A stretch of 64,000 bases of DNA from RUG100 sp034927505 (lineage in GTDB: Bacteria > Bacillota > Clostridia > Peptostreptococcales > Anaerovoracaceae), in assembly GCA_034927505.1 (NCBI GenBank), contig JAYFPY010000003.1, positions 1 through 64,000 on the forward strand, given 5' to 3'. The translations under genes were made by a program, and so were the position numbers. Positions 33,553 through 41,952 of the stretch are shown here, one piece after another (the stretch's first letter is position 1; each line of letters starts with the position of its first letter). The notes beneath the pieces are model-generated. The model had not been told where the DNA came from. It searched no databases and worked only from the letters and a program-made list of their open reading frames with translations.

Positions 33553-34524
33553 ATGAAGCTATCTGAAACAAAGGTAAAAGAGAACAGCGAAAAACTAAAA
33601 AAAATCGTAGACAATGTTGAAACGGTGATTTTGGGGAAGAGAAGTGTAGTAGAACTGGTCATGCTGTCTATGATATGCGGCGGACATGTTTTGCTGGAAG
33701 ATGTTCCCGGTGTAGGGAAGACCAGTCTGGTTTCCGCACTTGCAAAATCAGTCGACTGCAGTTTCAAACGAATACAGTTCACACCTGATGTAATGCCGTC
33801 GGATGTGACCGGGTTTTCAATATACAATCAAAAAACACAGGAATTTGAATTCAGGTCGGGTGCAGTCATGAGCAATCTGGTCCTGGCCGATGAAATAAAC
33901 AGGGCTTCCGCAAAGACTCAGTCCAGTCTGCTGGAAGCGATGGAAGAAAAACAAGTGACAGTAGATGCCAATACATACAAGCTGGAAGAACCTTTTATGG
34001 TTATGGCTACACAGAACCCGATAGAATCATATGGCACATATCCTTTGCCTGAAGCGCAGATCGACAGATTTTTGATAAAGACAGCCATCGGATATCCTGA
34101 TTTTAAGGAAGAAATAAAGATGGTCGAACTCGGAAATAAAGCAAAGAAAATAATAGGCCCTGTGGCGACAGGGACGGAAATCGTAGAAATCAAAGCGGAT
34201 ATGGATGAAATATATGTCAGTTCTATGGTGTCCAAATATATAGTGGAAATAATTACTGCAACAAGAAATTCTTCGGATCTTCAGCTGGGCAGCAGTCCGC
34301 GAGGCAGCATTGCTCTCCATAATTTGTCCAAAGCATATGCTATGTACAACGGCAGAAATTATGTGATACCGGATGACGTGAAATTCCTTGCTCCATATGT
34401 GCTGGGGCACAGGCTGATACTGACTCATGAAGCAAAACTGGGAGAGAAAACCCCTGAAAAGATAATCAGAGAAATTTTAGAAACTGTTATCGTACCAACA
34501 GATACGGAAGAGCAAAAAGGTTGA
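33553..34524 (+). CDS. MoxR-family AAA+ ATPase
   Basis: 323 aa. Walker A is LEDVPGVGKTS, Walker B LVLADEINRA, sensor ATQNPIESYGTYPLPEAQIDRF, and SPRGSIALHNLSKAYA follows. MoxR proteins act as chaperone-like ATPases with DUF58 partners, and the next gene is exactly such a partner. It follows the methyltransferase by 14 bp. A MoxR pair inside an importer operon suggests assembly or maturation of the secreted or metal-loaded components. Confidence 0.93.
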   Translation: MKLSETKVKENSEKLKKIVDNVETVILGKRSVVELVMLSMICGGHVLLEDVPGVGKTSLVSALAKSVDCSFKRIQFTPDVMPSDVTGFSIYNQKTQEFEFRSGAVMSNLVLADEINRASAKTQSSLLEAMEEKQVTVDANTYKLEEPFMVMATQNPIESYGTYPLPEAQIDRFLIKTAIGYPDFKEEIKMVELGNKAKKIIGPVATGTEIVEIKADMDEIYVSSMVSKYIVEIITATRNSSDLQLGSSPRGSIALHNLSKAYAMYNGRNYVIPDDVKFLAPYVLGHRLILTHEAKLGEKTPEKIIREILETVIVPTDTEEQKG

Positions 34525-34526
34525 TA

Positions 34527-35753
34527 ATGAAGAGAGGCATATTAAAGTTCAGAAAGTTAATAATATGCATAGTATTATCGATAGTGCTCGTTGTACCGGC
34601 AGTGTTTATAAATACTTTATATGGATATATCCCGATATTCGTTATGGAATTGATGATACTGTTTTCATTCGTATATCTGCAGATACTGAAGAAGACTATC
34701 AGTTACGAAGAGATGTCTGACCTGTCAAACTGTCAGCGAGGGACAGAAATTTCATTTACTGTGGGGATAAAAAATGCATCATTTCTGGTATATACAAAGG
34801 TTGAACCGTTCTTTTATATATCGGATCTGTTCGGAAGAGACGACACGGTCACTTCATCAATAGTGTCACTGTCGCCCTTTGAAAAAAGGCAATTTGATTT
34901 TGACATTAGATTCGACCATATAGGAACATACAATGCAGGCCTGCGCAAAATAGTACTGCATGATCTGCTGGGATTGTTTTCTTATACCATAGAGAATGAG
35001 AAAGCACATACGGTCAGCGTGGTTCCAAGGTTGTTTGTACCTAAAACAGTTGAACTGTCGAATGAAGTGGTCAGTGAGAGTGAAAAAAATATTGTCCCTA
35101 CATTGAGCGACAGTGCAGATTACAACAGCGTAAGAGAATATGTCATTGGAGATCCGATAAAGAATATACATTGGAAACTGTCGGCAAGGCAGGATGTGTA
35201 CATGACAAAACTGTTTGAGAATTATACAAATACCGGAATGGGCATAATAATGGATTTTATGTCTCCGGAATATGACGGCGATACAATGATGAGTATGTTT
35301 GACGGTGTTGTAGAGACAGCGATCTCTCTCAGCAAATACGCTGTTGATAACGGCATAGATACAGAACTGATGTATCTGGACAAGAAAAATGTAAAAAAGA
35401 AAATAAGTGCATACGCCAAAGACAATGTGGTTTCAATGGTGGAAGATATGCCTAAAATACACATTGAACAAGACAAGACAACGGCGGTGGATATACTTCG
35501 AGAGGAAGGAAATGCTATCTATTCTCAGGGAAATATCGCATTTTGTACGGATAACATAACTGCAGATTTGATCGAAACAATGATCAATATAAAAAACAGG
35601 AGAAAAAATCCAATGCTGTTCATACTGGTGCCGGACAGTTTATCTGAAGACGAAAAAGACGATTATTTAAGACCGCTCAGAGCATTGAGCAGCTCAAACA
35701 TATCCTATTCTGTACTGGAATCGGCAGAGGATCTGCAGGGAGGTAAAAAATGA
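34527..35753 (+). CDS. DUF58 membrane protein, MoxR partner
   Basis: 408 aa, start at ATG 34527, 2 bp after the moxR stop. Two N-terminal transmembrane helices (about 10-55) are followed by a beta-rich region. The DUF58 signature is GDPIKNIHWKLSARQDVYMTKLFEN near residues 210-235, and a vWA-like C-terminal part follows. It is the membrane anchor and presumed effector of the MoxR ATPase. The stop overlaps the next start (ATGA). Confidence 0.88.
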   Translation: MKRGILKFRKLIICIVLSIVLVVPAVFINTLYGYIPIFVMELMILFSFVYLQILKKTISYEEMSDLSNCQRGTEISFTVGIKNASFLVYTKVEPFFYISDLFGRDDTVTSSIVSLSPFEKRQFDFDIRFDHIGTYNAGLRKIVLHDLLGLFSYTIENEKAHTVSVVPRLFVPKTVELSNEVVSESEKNIVPTLSDSADYNSVREYVIGDPIKNIHWKLSARQDVYMTKLFENYTNTGMGIIMDFMSPEYDGDTMMSMFDGVVETAISLSKYAVDNGIDTELMYLDKKNVKKKISAYAKDNVVSMVEDMPKIHIEQDKTTAVDILREEGNAIYSQGNIAFCTDNITADLIETMINIKNRRKNPMLFILVPDSLSEDEKDDYLRPLRALSSSNISYSVLESAEDLQGGKK

Positions 35754-37081
35754 AAATGAAACCCTTCCTGAAAGTGAGCGTATTCGATTTCATATTATGC
35801 TTTTTGATGGCGTTTGCATTGTCGACAGTAGCGGCAAAAGGATTCTATGTAAAAACAGCACAGTTGACGAATTATCCGCTTACGATCCTGGCAACAGTGA
35901 TAATGCTGACGGCGCTGTATGTGATTTCATACAGGAGAAAAAATATTATTATAGGCATTCCGGTATTGGTGGGGATAATAATAATTGCAATGATCATAGC
36001 GGCAAATAATGATTCGGTAAGCCTTTTCGCCGACAGGGAAAACAATCCGTATCTGTTTTATATGATCGTTATAATTGCAGCAGCTGCGGTGTTCCTGTTG
36101 TCAAGAACAAGACTGGGAAATTGCATATTGTTTGCAGGAGGATCACTGACACTGGCATTGATACAGTTCCTGTATATCAGCAACAGTTTGGTATTCACAT
36201 TGTTGTTTTTGGGAACGTGCGGGGCAATGCAGATATACAGAAACTATATATATGATGTATTGACCACACAGACATTGGAGCTGGCAACAGGGCGCATATT
36301 TGCAGTTAGTGTTATCGTCAGTATACTGGTGCTGACCGTAGGCTGCGGACTATTCTATGGAATAGTGAAACCGCTGGATCCGCCGGCAAAGGAAATAAAA
36401 ATAATCACAAAATATTTGTCCTTGGAAGTGTTGGAGAAAGTTGGGGTTGCCGATACGCAAATGATCGAAAATCAGAACAAGACGACCAGCAGGACAAACA
36501 ATCAAAAAGATGACAGCAAGGATACCGGAAAAAAGAGCGATGAGTCCAAGGGGAATCATAAAAAGGATAAAGACAAGAAGAATGATGAAAAAGAAAGAGC
36601 GCCATCTAGGATGGACAAGAGCAATTCAAAGGTGTTTTATGCGATAAAATATGCATCAAAAATACAGAAAACGATAATACTCTTGATTTTAGCTGCACTG
36701 TTGATACTTGCGGCAATACTCTTGAAGAAATATATGAGAAGACGGTGGTACAACAAGGTACTCGAACTACCTTTGGATAAACAGGTAGAGACTTTTTACA
36801 ATTTCTACCTGAAAAAATTTGCGAAGATCGGAGTAAAAAAATCACCGGAAGAAACACCTTATGAATTCGCTGAAAGAACAGCCGGCGCACTGTATGAATT
36901 CACTAAAAACGGAGCAGCGTTCAGTGAACTGACGGGTACTTTTGTAAAAGTGGATTATGGAAAAGAACCGGTCACAAAGAAGGAATATAATTGCTATTTG
37001 AGTTTTTACAGGGGCTTCTACAAAAGCTGCAGAGAAGAACTTGGAAAAATTAAATATATAATCAAATTTTTTAGTCTGTGA
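35750..37081 (+). CDS. Polytopic membrane protein with DUF4129-like tail, lacking a transglutaminase core
   Basis: 443 aa. Seven hydrophobic helices span roughly residues 10-215. A 60-residue, extremely charged Lys/Asp/Glu linker (about 240-305) leads to an eighth helix (310-328) and a cytoplasmic tail that resembles DUF4129 (YNKVLELPLDKQVETFYNFYLKKFAKIGVKKSPEETPYEFAER). In common MoxR-DUF58 operons the third gene has this plan, but with a transglutaminase-like domain where the charged linker lies. Here no Cys-His-Asp core is visible, so the protein appears to be a core-less variant. Confidence 0.72.
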   Translation: MKMKPFLKVSVFDFILCFLMAFALSTVAAKGFYVKTAQLTNYPLTILATVIMLTALYVISYRRKNIIIGIPVLVGIIIIAMIIAANNDSVSLFADRENNPYLFYMIVIIAAAAVFLLSRTRLGNCILFAGGSLTLALIQFLYISNSLVFTLLFLGTCGAMQIYRNYIYDVLTTQTLELATGRIFAVSVIVSILVLTVGCGLFYGIVKPLDPPAKEIKIITKYLSLEVLEKVGVADTQMIENQNKTTSRTNNQKDDSKDTGKKSDESKGNHKKDKDKKNDEKERAPSRMDKSNSKVFYAIKYASKIQKTIILLILAALLILAAILLKKYMRRRWYNKVLELPLDKQVETFYNFYLKKFAKIGVKKSPEETPYEFAERTAGALYEFTKNGAAFSELTGTFVKVDYGKEPVTKKEYNCYLSFYRGFYKSCREELGKIKYIIKFFSL

Positions 37082-37093
37082 GGAGGGAAACAA

Positions 37094-39370
37094 ATGAAAA
37101 TAAGAAAAAAAATAATTAGCTTCATTGCTGTTTTTGCAATGACAGCAACTATCTTTGTGCCGTCATTTGGGTTTGCAGCCAGTGATACCGAATGGGATCT
37201 GCCTACAACGTCGATGTCGGTAGAAAAGAACAGTACAACAAACAAAGATGTAGTAACAGTCGGTGCACATGCAGCAGCATCAACGATAGTACATTATCTC
37301 GGCGGGAATCTGGTAACTGACAGGACGTCAGACGTTACCGGGAACGCCACGACAGATCAGGCAAAACTTGACTATGCAAAGACAAACACTGAAATCGGTG
37401 CATTCGGAACTAGCGTAAATGACAGTCCAGATCCATATTTCTGGAACTATGCGTACAATCTGCATGATATTGTAAACAACGGAGGAAAGGCACAGTCTTC
37501 AGACACACTTGCATTGGTAAATGCAAATCCTTTTGGTGCCGACACAACACTTGACAGCAGTACAGCAGCTCTTACAAAGAGCGGTAACGGTGTGTCAAAG
37601 ACTATTGCAAAAATGCCGGATATATTATTGGGACTCACAGCCACGACTAATTCATATGACAGTCAGATAAGCGATTTGAAAGTCAACAATGATGAGGATA
37701 CCAGTAATGACTATTCTCCAACTCAGATGAAGTATTCCAATACAAATCTGGATGACTGCATTTCAAAGATGTACGAATTGGCAGGAGACATCGTTAAGTC
37801 CGGAAAGTCCGGCAGATATGATACGGCTAGTTCAAATACCATGGATATAGCGAAAAATTACGAATCGTACATAAAAGGACTCCAGTTGTATGTTCAGTCA
37901 GAAATAAATGCGGGAACAGTTGACAAGAGAACAGTTGCTGTAATAGATCCGAGCACATTGAGTGATTCCACATACCAGGCATATAACAGCAGCATGGCAA
38001 AAGGTACAGCGGCTTCCACCAGAGCAGCAGAGTATGTAGAAAATACTACAAATAATATCATCGACACATGCAAAATCAAAAACAGCGGCAGTGAGAGCAG
38101 CCCTATGTATTATGCAACAGCAAAGCAGTTAGCAAGTGCTGATGCGATTTTCATCACGGTACAGGCACAAATAAACTACACGGCTGAAGAATTCGCACAG
38201 GAACTGGCGGATGTATTAAATGTTTCTGTAGACAGCTTGCCGCCGATCTATGCTTCAGATCCAAACGGAGCTTTTTCCATCAGAGCAAATTCTGTTGAGA
38301 ACTTTGTAGGTGTAGGACAGTATCAGGCGTTCGTATATCCTGAGCTGCTGGATGCAGGTTATGCTGCAACATATGTATATCAGAATTTCTATCATGTTTC
38401 AGGCACAACAAATCTTGACAAGCTGACAAGGATCGCATTGGCAAAAGCATCGCTTCGTGACGGACAGCATGCAACTGCCGACGGATATACGAAGAACTAC
38501 ATTGACAGCAAAATCAATCAGGGCCTTGCATACTATAATACATATAAAAGCGAGTTTGAAAACACAAAACTGGCACCAACTGATAACCTTGATACAGCAT
38601 CGTATTCAACAACGAATATAAAGGCGGCAAGTGTAAGTGGACTGACATCACAGAAGTATACAGGCAGCGAGATCAAACCGGGCTTTACCCTTACGCTGAA
38701 TGGAGAAGAATTGACCAAAGGTGTAGATTACACAGTCATGTATTACAGAAACAATGTTGAACCTGGCACAGCAATCATTAAGGTCAAAGGAATCAATTGG
38801 ACAGATCCGACTAACAGCAAGAACACACGAACGCATTCCGGAGAAAGAATCATCAAATTCAATATCACAGGAAGCATCAATGGAGCAACTGCAGCAGCAG
38901 CAAAAGTAGTTTATACAGGCAAAGCGCTCAGCCCTGCAGTCAGTTTGAAACTTGGAGACAAAACGCTGAAAAACGGAATAGACTACACAGTGGCTTTCAG
39001 CAACAATACGAAGGTCGGAAAGAAAGCAGTAGCTACTTTCACAGGTAAAGGCGATTATGATGGAACAAAGAGTGTAAACTTTACTGTTTCACCTAAGAAA
39101 GCAAGCATCAAAAAGTTGACAAAGGCAAAGAAGGCTTTCAAAGTCAGGATCACCAGTCAGAAAACTTCCGGTGTTAAGACATATCAGATCTCTTACAAAG
39201 TGAAAGGTGCTAAGAAGTACAAAACCATAAAGACAAATTCAACAAAAAAGACAATAAAAAAACTGAAAGCCAAGAAGACATACTATGTAAAAGTAAGGGC
39301 TTACAAGGCAACAAACGGTTCGACTGTACCGGGTGCATGGAGCAAAACTAAAACAGTAAAAACTAAGTAG
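37094..39370 (+). CDS. Large secreted protein with novel N-terminal domain and Ig-like repeats
   Basis: 758 aa with signal peptide (cleavage near residue 27). Residues 30-495 have no repeat character and no family I can name. Segments such as MPDILLGLTA, KRTVAVIDPSTL, SADAIFITVQ and a Tyr-rich C-terminal lobe loosely recall a periplasmic-binding fold. Two Ig-like repeats follow (about 517-595 and 605-670; YTGSEIKPGFTLTLNGEEL and YTGKALSPAVSLKLGDKTL). A Lys-rich 90-residue C-terminal domain is nearly the same as in the giant protein at 25122-29552. It is the last gene of the importer operon, 12 bp after the previous stop. Confidence 0.75.
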   Translation: MKIRKKIISFIAVFAMTATIFVPSFGFAASDTEWDLPTTSMSVEKNSTTNKDVVTVGAHAAASTIVHYLGGNLVTDRTSDVTGNATTDQAKLDYAKTNTEIGAFGTSVNDSPDPYFWNYAYNLHDIVNNGGKAQSSDTLALVNANPFGADTTLDSSTAALTKSGNGVSKTIAKMPDILLGLTATTNSYDSQISDLKVNNDEDTSNDYSPTQMKYSNTNLDDCISKMYELAGDIVKSGKSGRYDTASSNTMDIAKNYESYIKGLQLYVQSEINAGTVDKRTVAVIDPSTLSDSTYQAYNSSMAKGTAASTRAAEYVENTTNNIIDTCKIKNSGSESSPMYYATAKQLASADAIFITVQAQINYTAEEFAQELADVLNVSVDSLPPIYASDPNGAFSIRANSVENFVGVGQYQAFVYPELLDAGYAATYVYQNFYHVSGTTNLDKLTRIALAKASLRDGQHATADGYTKNYIDSKINQGLAYYNTYKSEFENTKLAPTDNLDTASYSTTNIKAASVSGLTSQKYTGSEIKPGFTLTLNGEELTKGVDYTVMYYRNNVEPGTAIIKVKGINWTDPTNSKNTRTHSGERIIKFNITGSINGATAAAAKVVYTGKALSPAVSLKLGDKTLKNGIDYTVAFSNNTKVGKKAVATFTGKGDYDGTKSVNFTVSPKKASIKKLTKAKKAFKVRITSQKTSGVKTYQISYKVKGAKKYKTIKTNSTKKTIKKLKAKKTYYVKVRAYKATNGSTVPGAWSKTKTVKTK

Positions 39371-39418
39371 CTTCATGAAAAAGAATGAAGAAGCAACAGA
39401 GTGAAAAATTGATTATTA

Positions 39419-39447
39419 CACAGAGGCAGATCTCATCTGCCTCTGTG
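39419..39447. terminator. Strong hairpin ending the FecCD operon
   Basis: A perfect 13-bp stem (CACAGAGGCAGAT / ATCTGCCTCTGTG) with a CTC loop lies 48 bp past the stop. The T-tract is poor (GCTATATAAA), so termination may be partial and some transcripts may continue into the MoeA-like gene. Confidence 0.6.
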
Positions 39448-39485
39448 CTATATAAAAAACAAGGTGAAAGACAAGGAGGCATAAA

Positions 39486-40682
39486 ATGCTGGAAGGACAT
39501 ATCAGTAAAGAAGAAGCTTTGGAAAGAATCAGGCAGGTGTGGCGTCCGGCGCCGGGGACAGAGGCGGTGGCACTTATAAATGCGAAAGGAAGAATAACTG
39601 CGGAGGATCATTTCGCAAAGTTTTCATTGCCTGTGGTGCGTGCGGCAGGGATGGACGGCATCGCTGTCGATTTTGATCTGCTGGAAAACGGGGCGCCGGA
39701 CTCTTTTGGGTGGATCAGAGGAAATGAATATGACAGAGCGGACACAGGAGACGACTTTGACGATAAGTACGACACGGTACTTCCCATAGAGTGGATATCC
39801 GGGGAAGGCGATGGTATAAAAATCGATGTGAAGGGGTCGGGACATCTTCACCGCGGGATGAATGTGAAGCCATCGGGGGCAACTATAGAAAAAGGAGAGC
39901 TTCTCGTGAAGGCAGGGACCGAGATAAATGCGCTGGACATAGCGACTCTGGCAACAGGCGGGCACGAGTCTGTAAAAGTCATCAAAGAACCAATCGTTAC
40001 ATTTATCCCCACGGGCAGCGAACTGGTGCCTGCGGGAACGGAGATAAAAAGAGGACAGAATTTTGACGCCAACAGCCTTATGGTAGCGGCGATGCTGGAA
40101 GATATGGGTGCTGAACCGATAATAGGCGGGGTAGTAAAAGACGACTGTGCGGATATTGAAAAAGCTTTGGATGCCGCTCTTGAAAAAAGCGATATAGTGC
40201 TGCTGAACGGCGGGTCGTCTAAAGGTGATGAGGATTTCAATACGCGTATCATGGCGAAAAAAGGCAGGGTGCTGTTCCACTGGGTGCTTGCTGCGCCGGG
40301 AAGACCCATGAGTGCCGCTGTCATAAATGACAGGCTGGTAATAAACCTGGCAGGGCCGACAATGGCGGCTTATCACGGTATATACTGGTGCGTCCGGGAA
40401 GCCATCGCATACTGGTACGGCAGGCCTGTGCGATACGGCTGGGAACTGACTGTGCGTATTTGCAGTAAACTTCCGGATCCGCCTCTGTCGCTGATAATCC
40501 GCCTTCAGGTCGAGAAAAATGAAGAGGGTATATTGACGGCATTGCCGGTCGAAGCAGTGGGCAAAGGGAAACATCCAAAGATCAGTCAGCCGGAAGCCAA
40601 TGCTTTTTATATCACATCACCGGGAGAGAAATCTCCGGAAGAAGGCGATGATATCACAGTCATAATGACAAAATCATTTTAG
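39486..40682 (+). CDS. MoeA-like molybdopterin molybdotransferase family protein
   Basis: 398 aa. The domain order fits MoeA: an N-terminal region with LPVVRAAGMDGIAVDF, a central MogA-like fold with TFIPTGSELVPAGTEI and LLNGGSSKGDEDF (canonical MoeA: SGGVSVGDYD), then APGRPM and a C-terminal beta-barrel. MoeA inserts molybdate or tungstate into molybdopterin. The altered glycine motif suggests a paralog of the housekeeping enzyme. It stands directly after the importer operon whose leader looks like a Moco riboswitch. AAGGAGGCATAAA precedes the ATG. Confidence 0.82.
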   Translation: MLEGHISKEEALERIRQVWRPAPGTEAVALINAKGRITAEDHFAKFSLPVVRAAGMDGIAVDFDLLENGAPDSFGWIRGNEYDRADTGDDFDDKYDTVLPIEWISGEGDGIKIDVKGSGHLHRGMNVKPSGATIEKGELLVKAGTEINALDIATLATGGHESVKVIKEPIVTFIPTGSELVPAGTEIKRGQNFDANSLMVAAMLEDMGAEPIIGGVVKDDCADIEKALDAALEKSDIVLLNGGSSKGDEDFNTRIMAKKGRVLFHWVLAAPGRPMSAAVINDRLVINLAGPTMAAYHGIYWCVREAIAYWYGRPVRYGWELTVRICSKLPDPPLSLIIRLQVEKNEEGILTALPVEAVGKGKHPKISQPEANAFYITSPGEKSPEEGDDITVIMTKSF

Positions 40683-40683
40683 T

Positions 40684-41049
40684 TTATTCGGACTGCCTTT
40701 CGCTGCGCAGGATCTCTTCGTCTCCCCACTCTTTGATGATCTCAAGAGCAGGAAGGAGCATAAGGGCATGGTCGGTAAGAGAGTACTCCACATGAGGAGG
40801 GATCTGTTCAAAAGTCGTGCGTGTCACCAGATCATGTTCTTCCAGAAAGCGGAGAGATCGTGTAAGCATAGTATTGGTTATCCCCTCCAGTTCCCGTTTT
40901 AGAGTGTTGTATCGCAGGGGACCGTACTTGTGCAGTTTCCATATGATCGGCAGTTTCCACTTGCCTCCGATTATTTCAAGCGCATATATGACCGAGCATT
41001 TTTCGTCTGAAAAAGCCGGGATCTCACTGCCCTTATATGTTTTTTGCAT
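40684..41049 (-). CDS. HxlR-family transcriptional regulator
   Basis: 121 aa. It has the winged-helix HxlR pattern: Cys near the N-terminus (EKCSVIYALEIIGGKWKLPIIWKL), KRELEGITNTMLTRSLRFLEEHDLV and PPHVEYSLTDHALMLLPAL. These regulators often sense thiol or redox stress or aldehydes. It is divergent from the LUD gene and probably controls it through the palindrome between them. It converges on the MoeA-like gene, 1 bp between stops. Confidence 0.9.
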   Translation of the reverse strand: MQKTYKGSEIPAFSDEKCSVIYALEIIGGKWKLPIIWKLHKYGPLRYNTLKRELEGITNTMLTRSLRFLEEHDLVTRTTFEQIPPHVEYSLTDHALMLLPALEIIKEWGDEEILRSERQSE

Positions 41050-41081
41050 TATATCCTCCTAAGGAACAAAAATGTGCGTAC

Positions 41082-41117
41082 TTGTTAAAAACTTTCTTTA
41101 TGTATTATAATACATAA
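41082..41117 (+). promoter_or_regulatory. LUD gene promoter with HxlR-type palindrome
   Basis: TTGTTA (41082-41087), an 18-bp spacer and TATAAT (41106-41111) form a promoter. A perfect 20-bp palindrome (arms TTATGTATTA / TAATACATAA, 41098-41117) covers the -10 box, the expected place for a repressor. Confidence 0.6.
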
Positions 41118-41162
41118 ACAGGATAATGCAAATCAAGAGATGATATAACAGGAGGACACATA

Positions 41163-41771
41163 ATGGATATAGATAAAACAGTAAAGGCTCTGAAAAGGAA
41201 CCGCTATCATGTAAGCGTATTCGATACCGCTGTGCAGGCGGCGGACTATCTGGACCGTGAGTTGGACGGCGAAGTGATTGGGTTTGGAGATTCTAAAACC
41301 ATGATTGTTATGGATCTTTACAAAAGACTGTCGGCACATAACGAAGTCCATGATCCGAATCATAGCAGGAACAACGATGAGTTCCTGCGCATAGCAAAAG
41401 AATGTCTGACTACCGACATCTACCTGACTTCGGTCAATGCAATGTCGGAAACAGGTGAAATGGTAAACATCGACGGCACCGGCAACAGGATAGCCGGATC
41501 CCTCTTCGGCCATGAAAAAGTGTACTTCATTGCCGGCACCAACAAGATAGAACCGGATCTTGAAAAAGCCATATGGCGTGCGAGAAATATCGCTGCTCCT
41601 TTGAATTCGAAAAAGTACGACCTGCAGACGCCGTGTGTAATAAAGGGTGACAAGTGTTATGACTGTGCATCGCCTGACAGGATCTGCAATGCCATGACCA
41701 TATACATGAAGAAGATGAATGACATCGAAGACGTGGAAGTGATCCTGATCAAAGAAGAGCTGGGATTTTGA
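41163..41771 (+). CDS. LUD-domain protein (LutC-like)
   Basis: 202 aa. It has the LUD fold pattern: EVIGFGDSKTMIVMDLYKRL, CLTTDIYLTSVNAMSETGEMVNIDGTGNRIAGSLFGHEKVYFIAGTNKI, and a Cys-rich stretch (CVIKGDKCYDCASPDRICNAM) near the end that could bind metal. LUD proteins occur in lactate utilisation complexes, but many single-gene members in anaerobes have unknown function; no lutAB partners are adjacent. AGGAGGACACATA precedes the ATG. Confidence 0.85.
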   Translation: MDIDKTVKALKRNRYHVSVFDTAVQAADYLDRELDGEVIGFGDSKTMIVMDLYKRLSAHNEVHDPNHSRNNDEFLRIAKECLTTDIYLTSVNAMSETGEMVNIDGTGNRIAGSLFGHEKVYFIAGTNKIEPDLEKAIWRARNIAAPLNSKKYDLQTPCVIKGDKCYDCASPDRICNAMTIYMKKMNDIEDVEVILIKEELGF

Positions 41772-41775
41772 TAAG

Positions 41776-41796
41776 CTGCATTCAAATATGCAGTTT
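41776..41796 (+). terminator. Short hairpin after the LUD gene
   Basis: The CTGCAT / ATGCAG 6-bp stem with a 6-nt loop and TTT tail is a weak terminator candidate. Confidence 0.4.
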
Positions 41797-41800
41797 CCTA

Positions 41801-41830
41801 TTGACATTTATCGGATAGTCGTAATATAAT
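41801..41830 (+). promoter_or_regulatory. Promoter of the histidine operon
   Basis: TTGACA (41801-41806) and a perfect TATAAT (41825-41830) are spaced 18 bp. The 110-nt leader that follows shows no T-box elements (no GGGTGGTACC) and no His-rich leader peptide. Confidence 0.75.
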
Positions 41831-41952
41831 AGCACTTAATTACAGTAACGCTTTAACGCAGTGAAGTAGAACGCTGAGAAATGTGCTATGCAGGAAAAAG
41901 TAAACTGCAGCGAAAAGCAAATCACGAAATATAAGAGGAGAAAATACCAGCT

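Noticed and set aside
39624..40574. 316-codon minus-strand frame opposite the MoeA-like gene
   Set aside because: Antisense to a clear MoeA-family gene, with no domain or ribosome site.
41831..41952. T-box or His leader peptide before the his operon
   Set aside because: There is no specifier-loop/antiterminator sequence, no GGGTGGTACC-like T-box motif, and no short His-rich reading frame.
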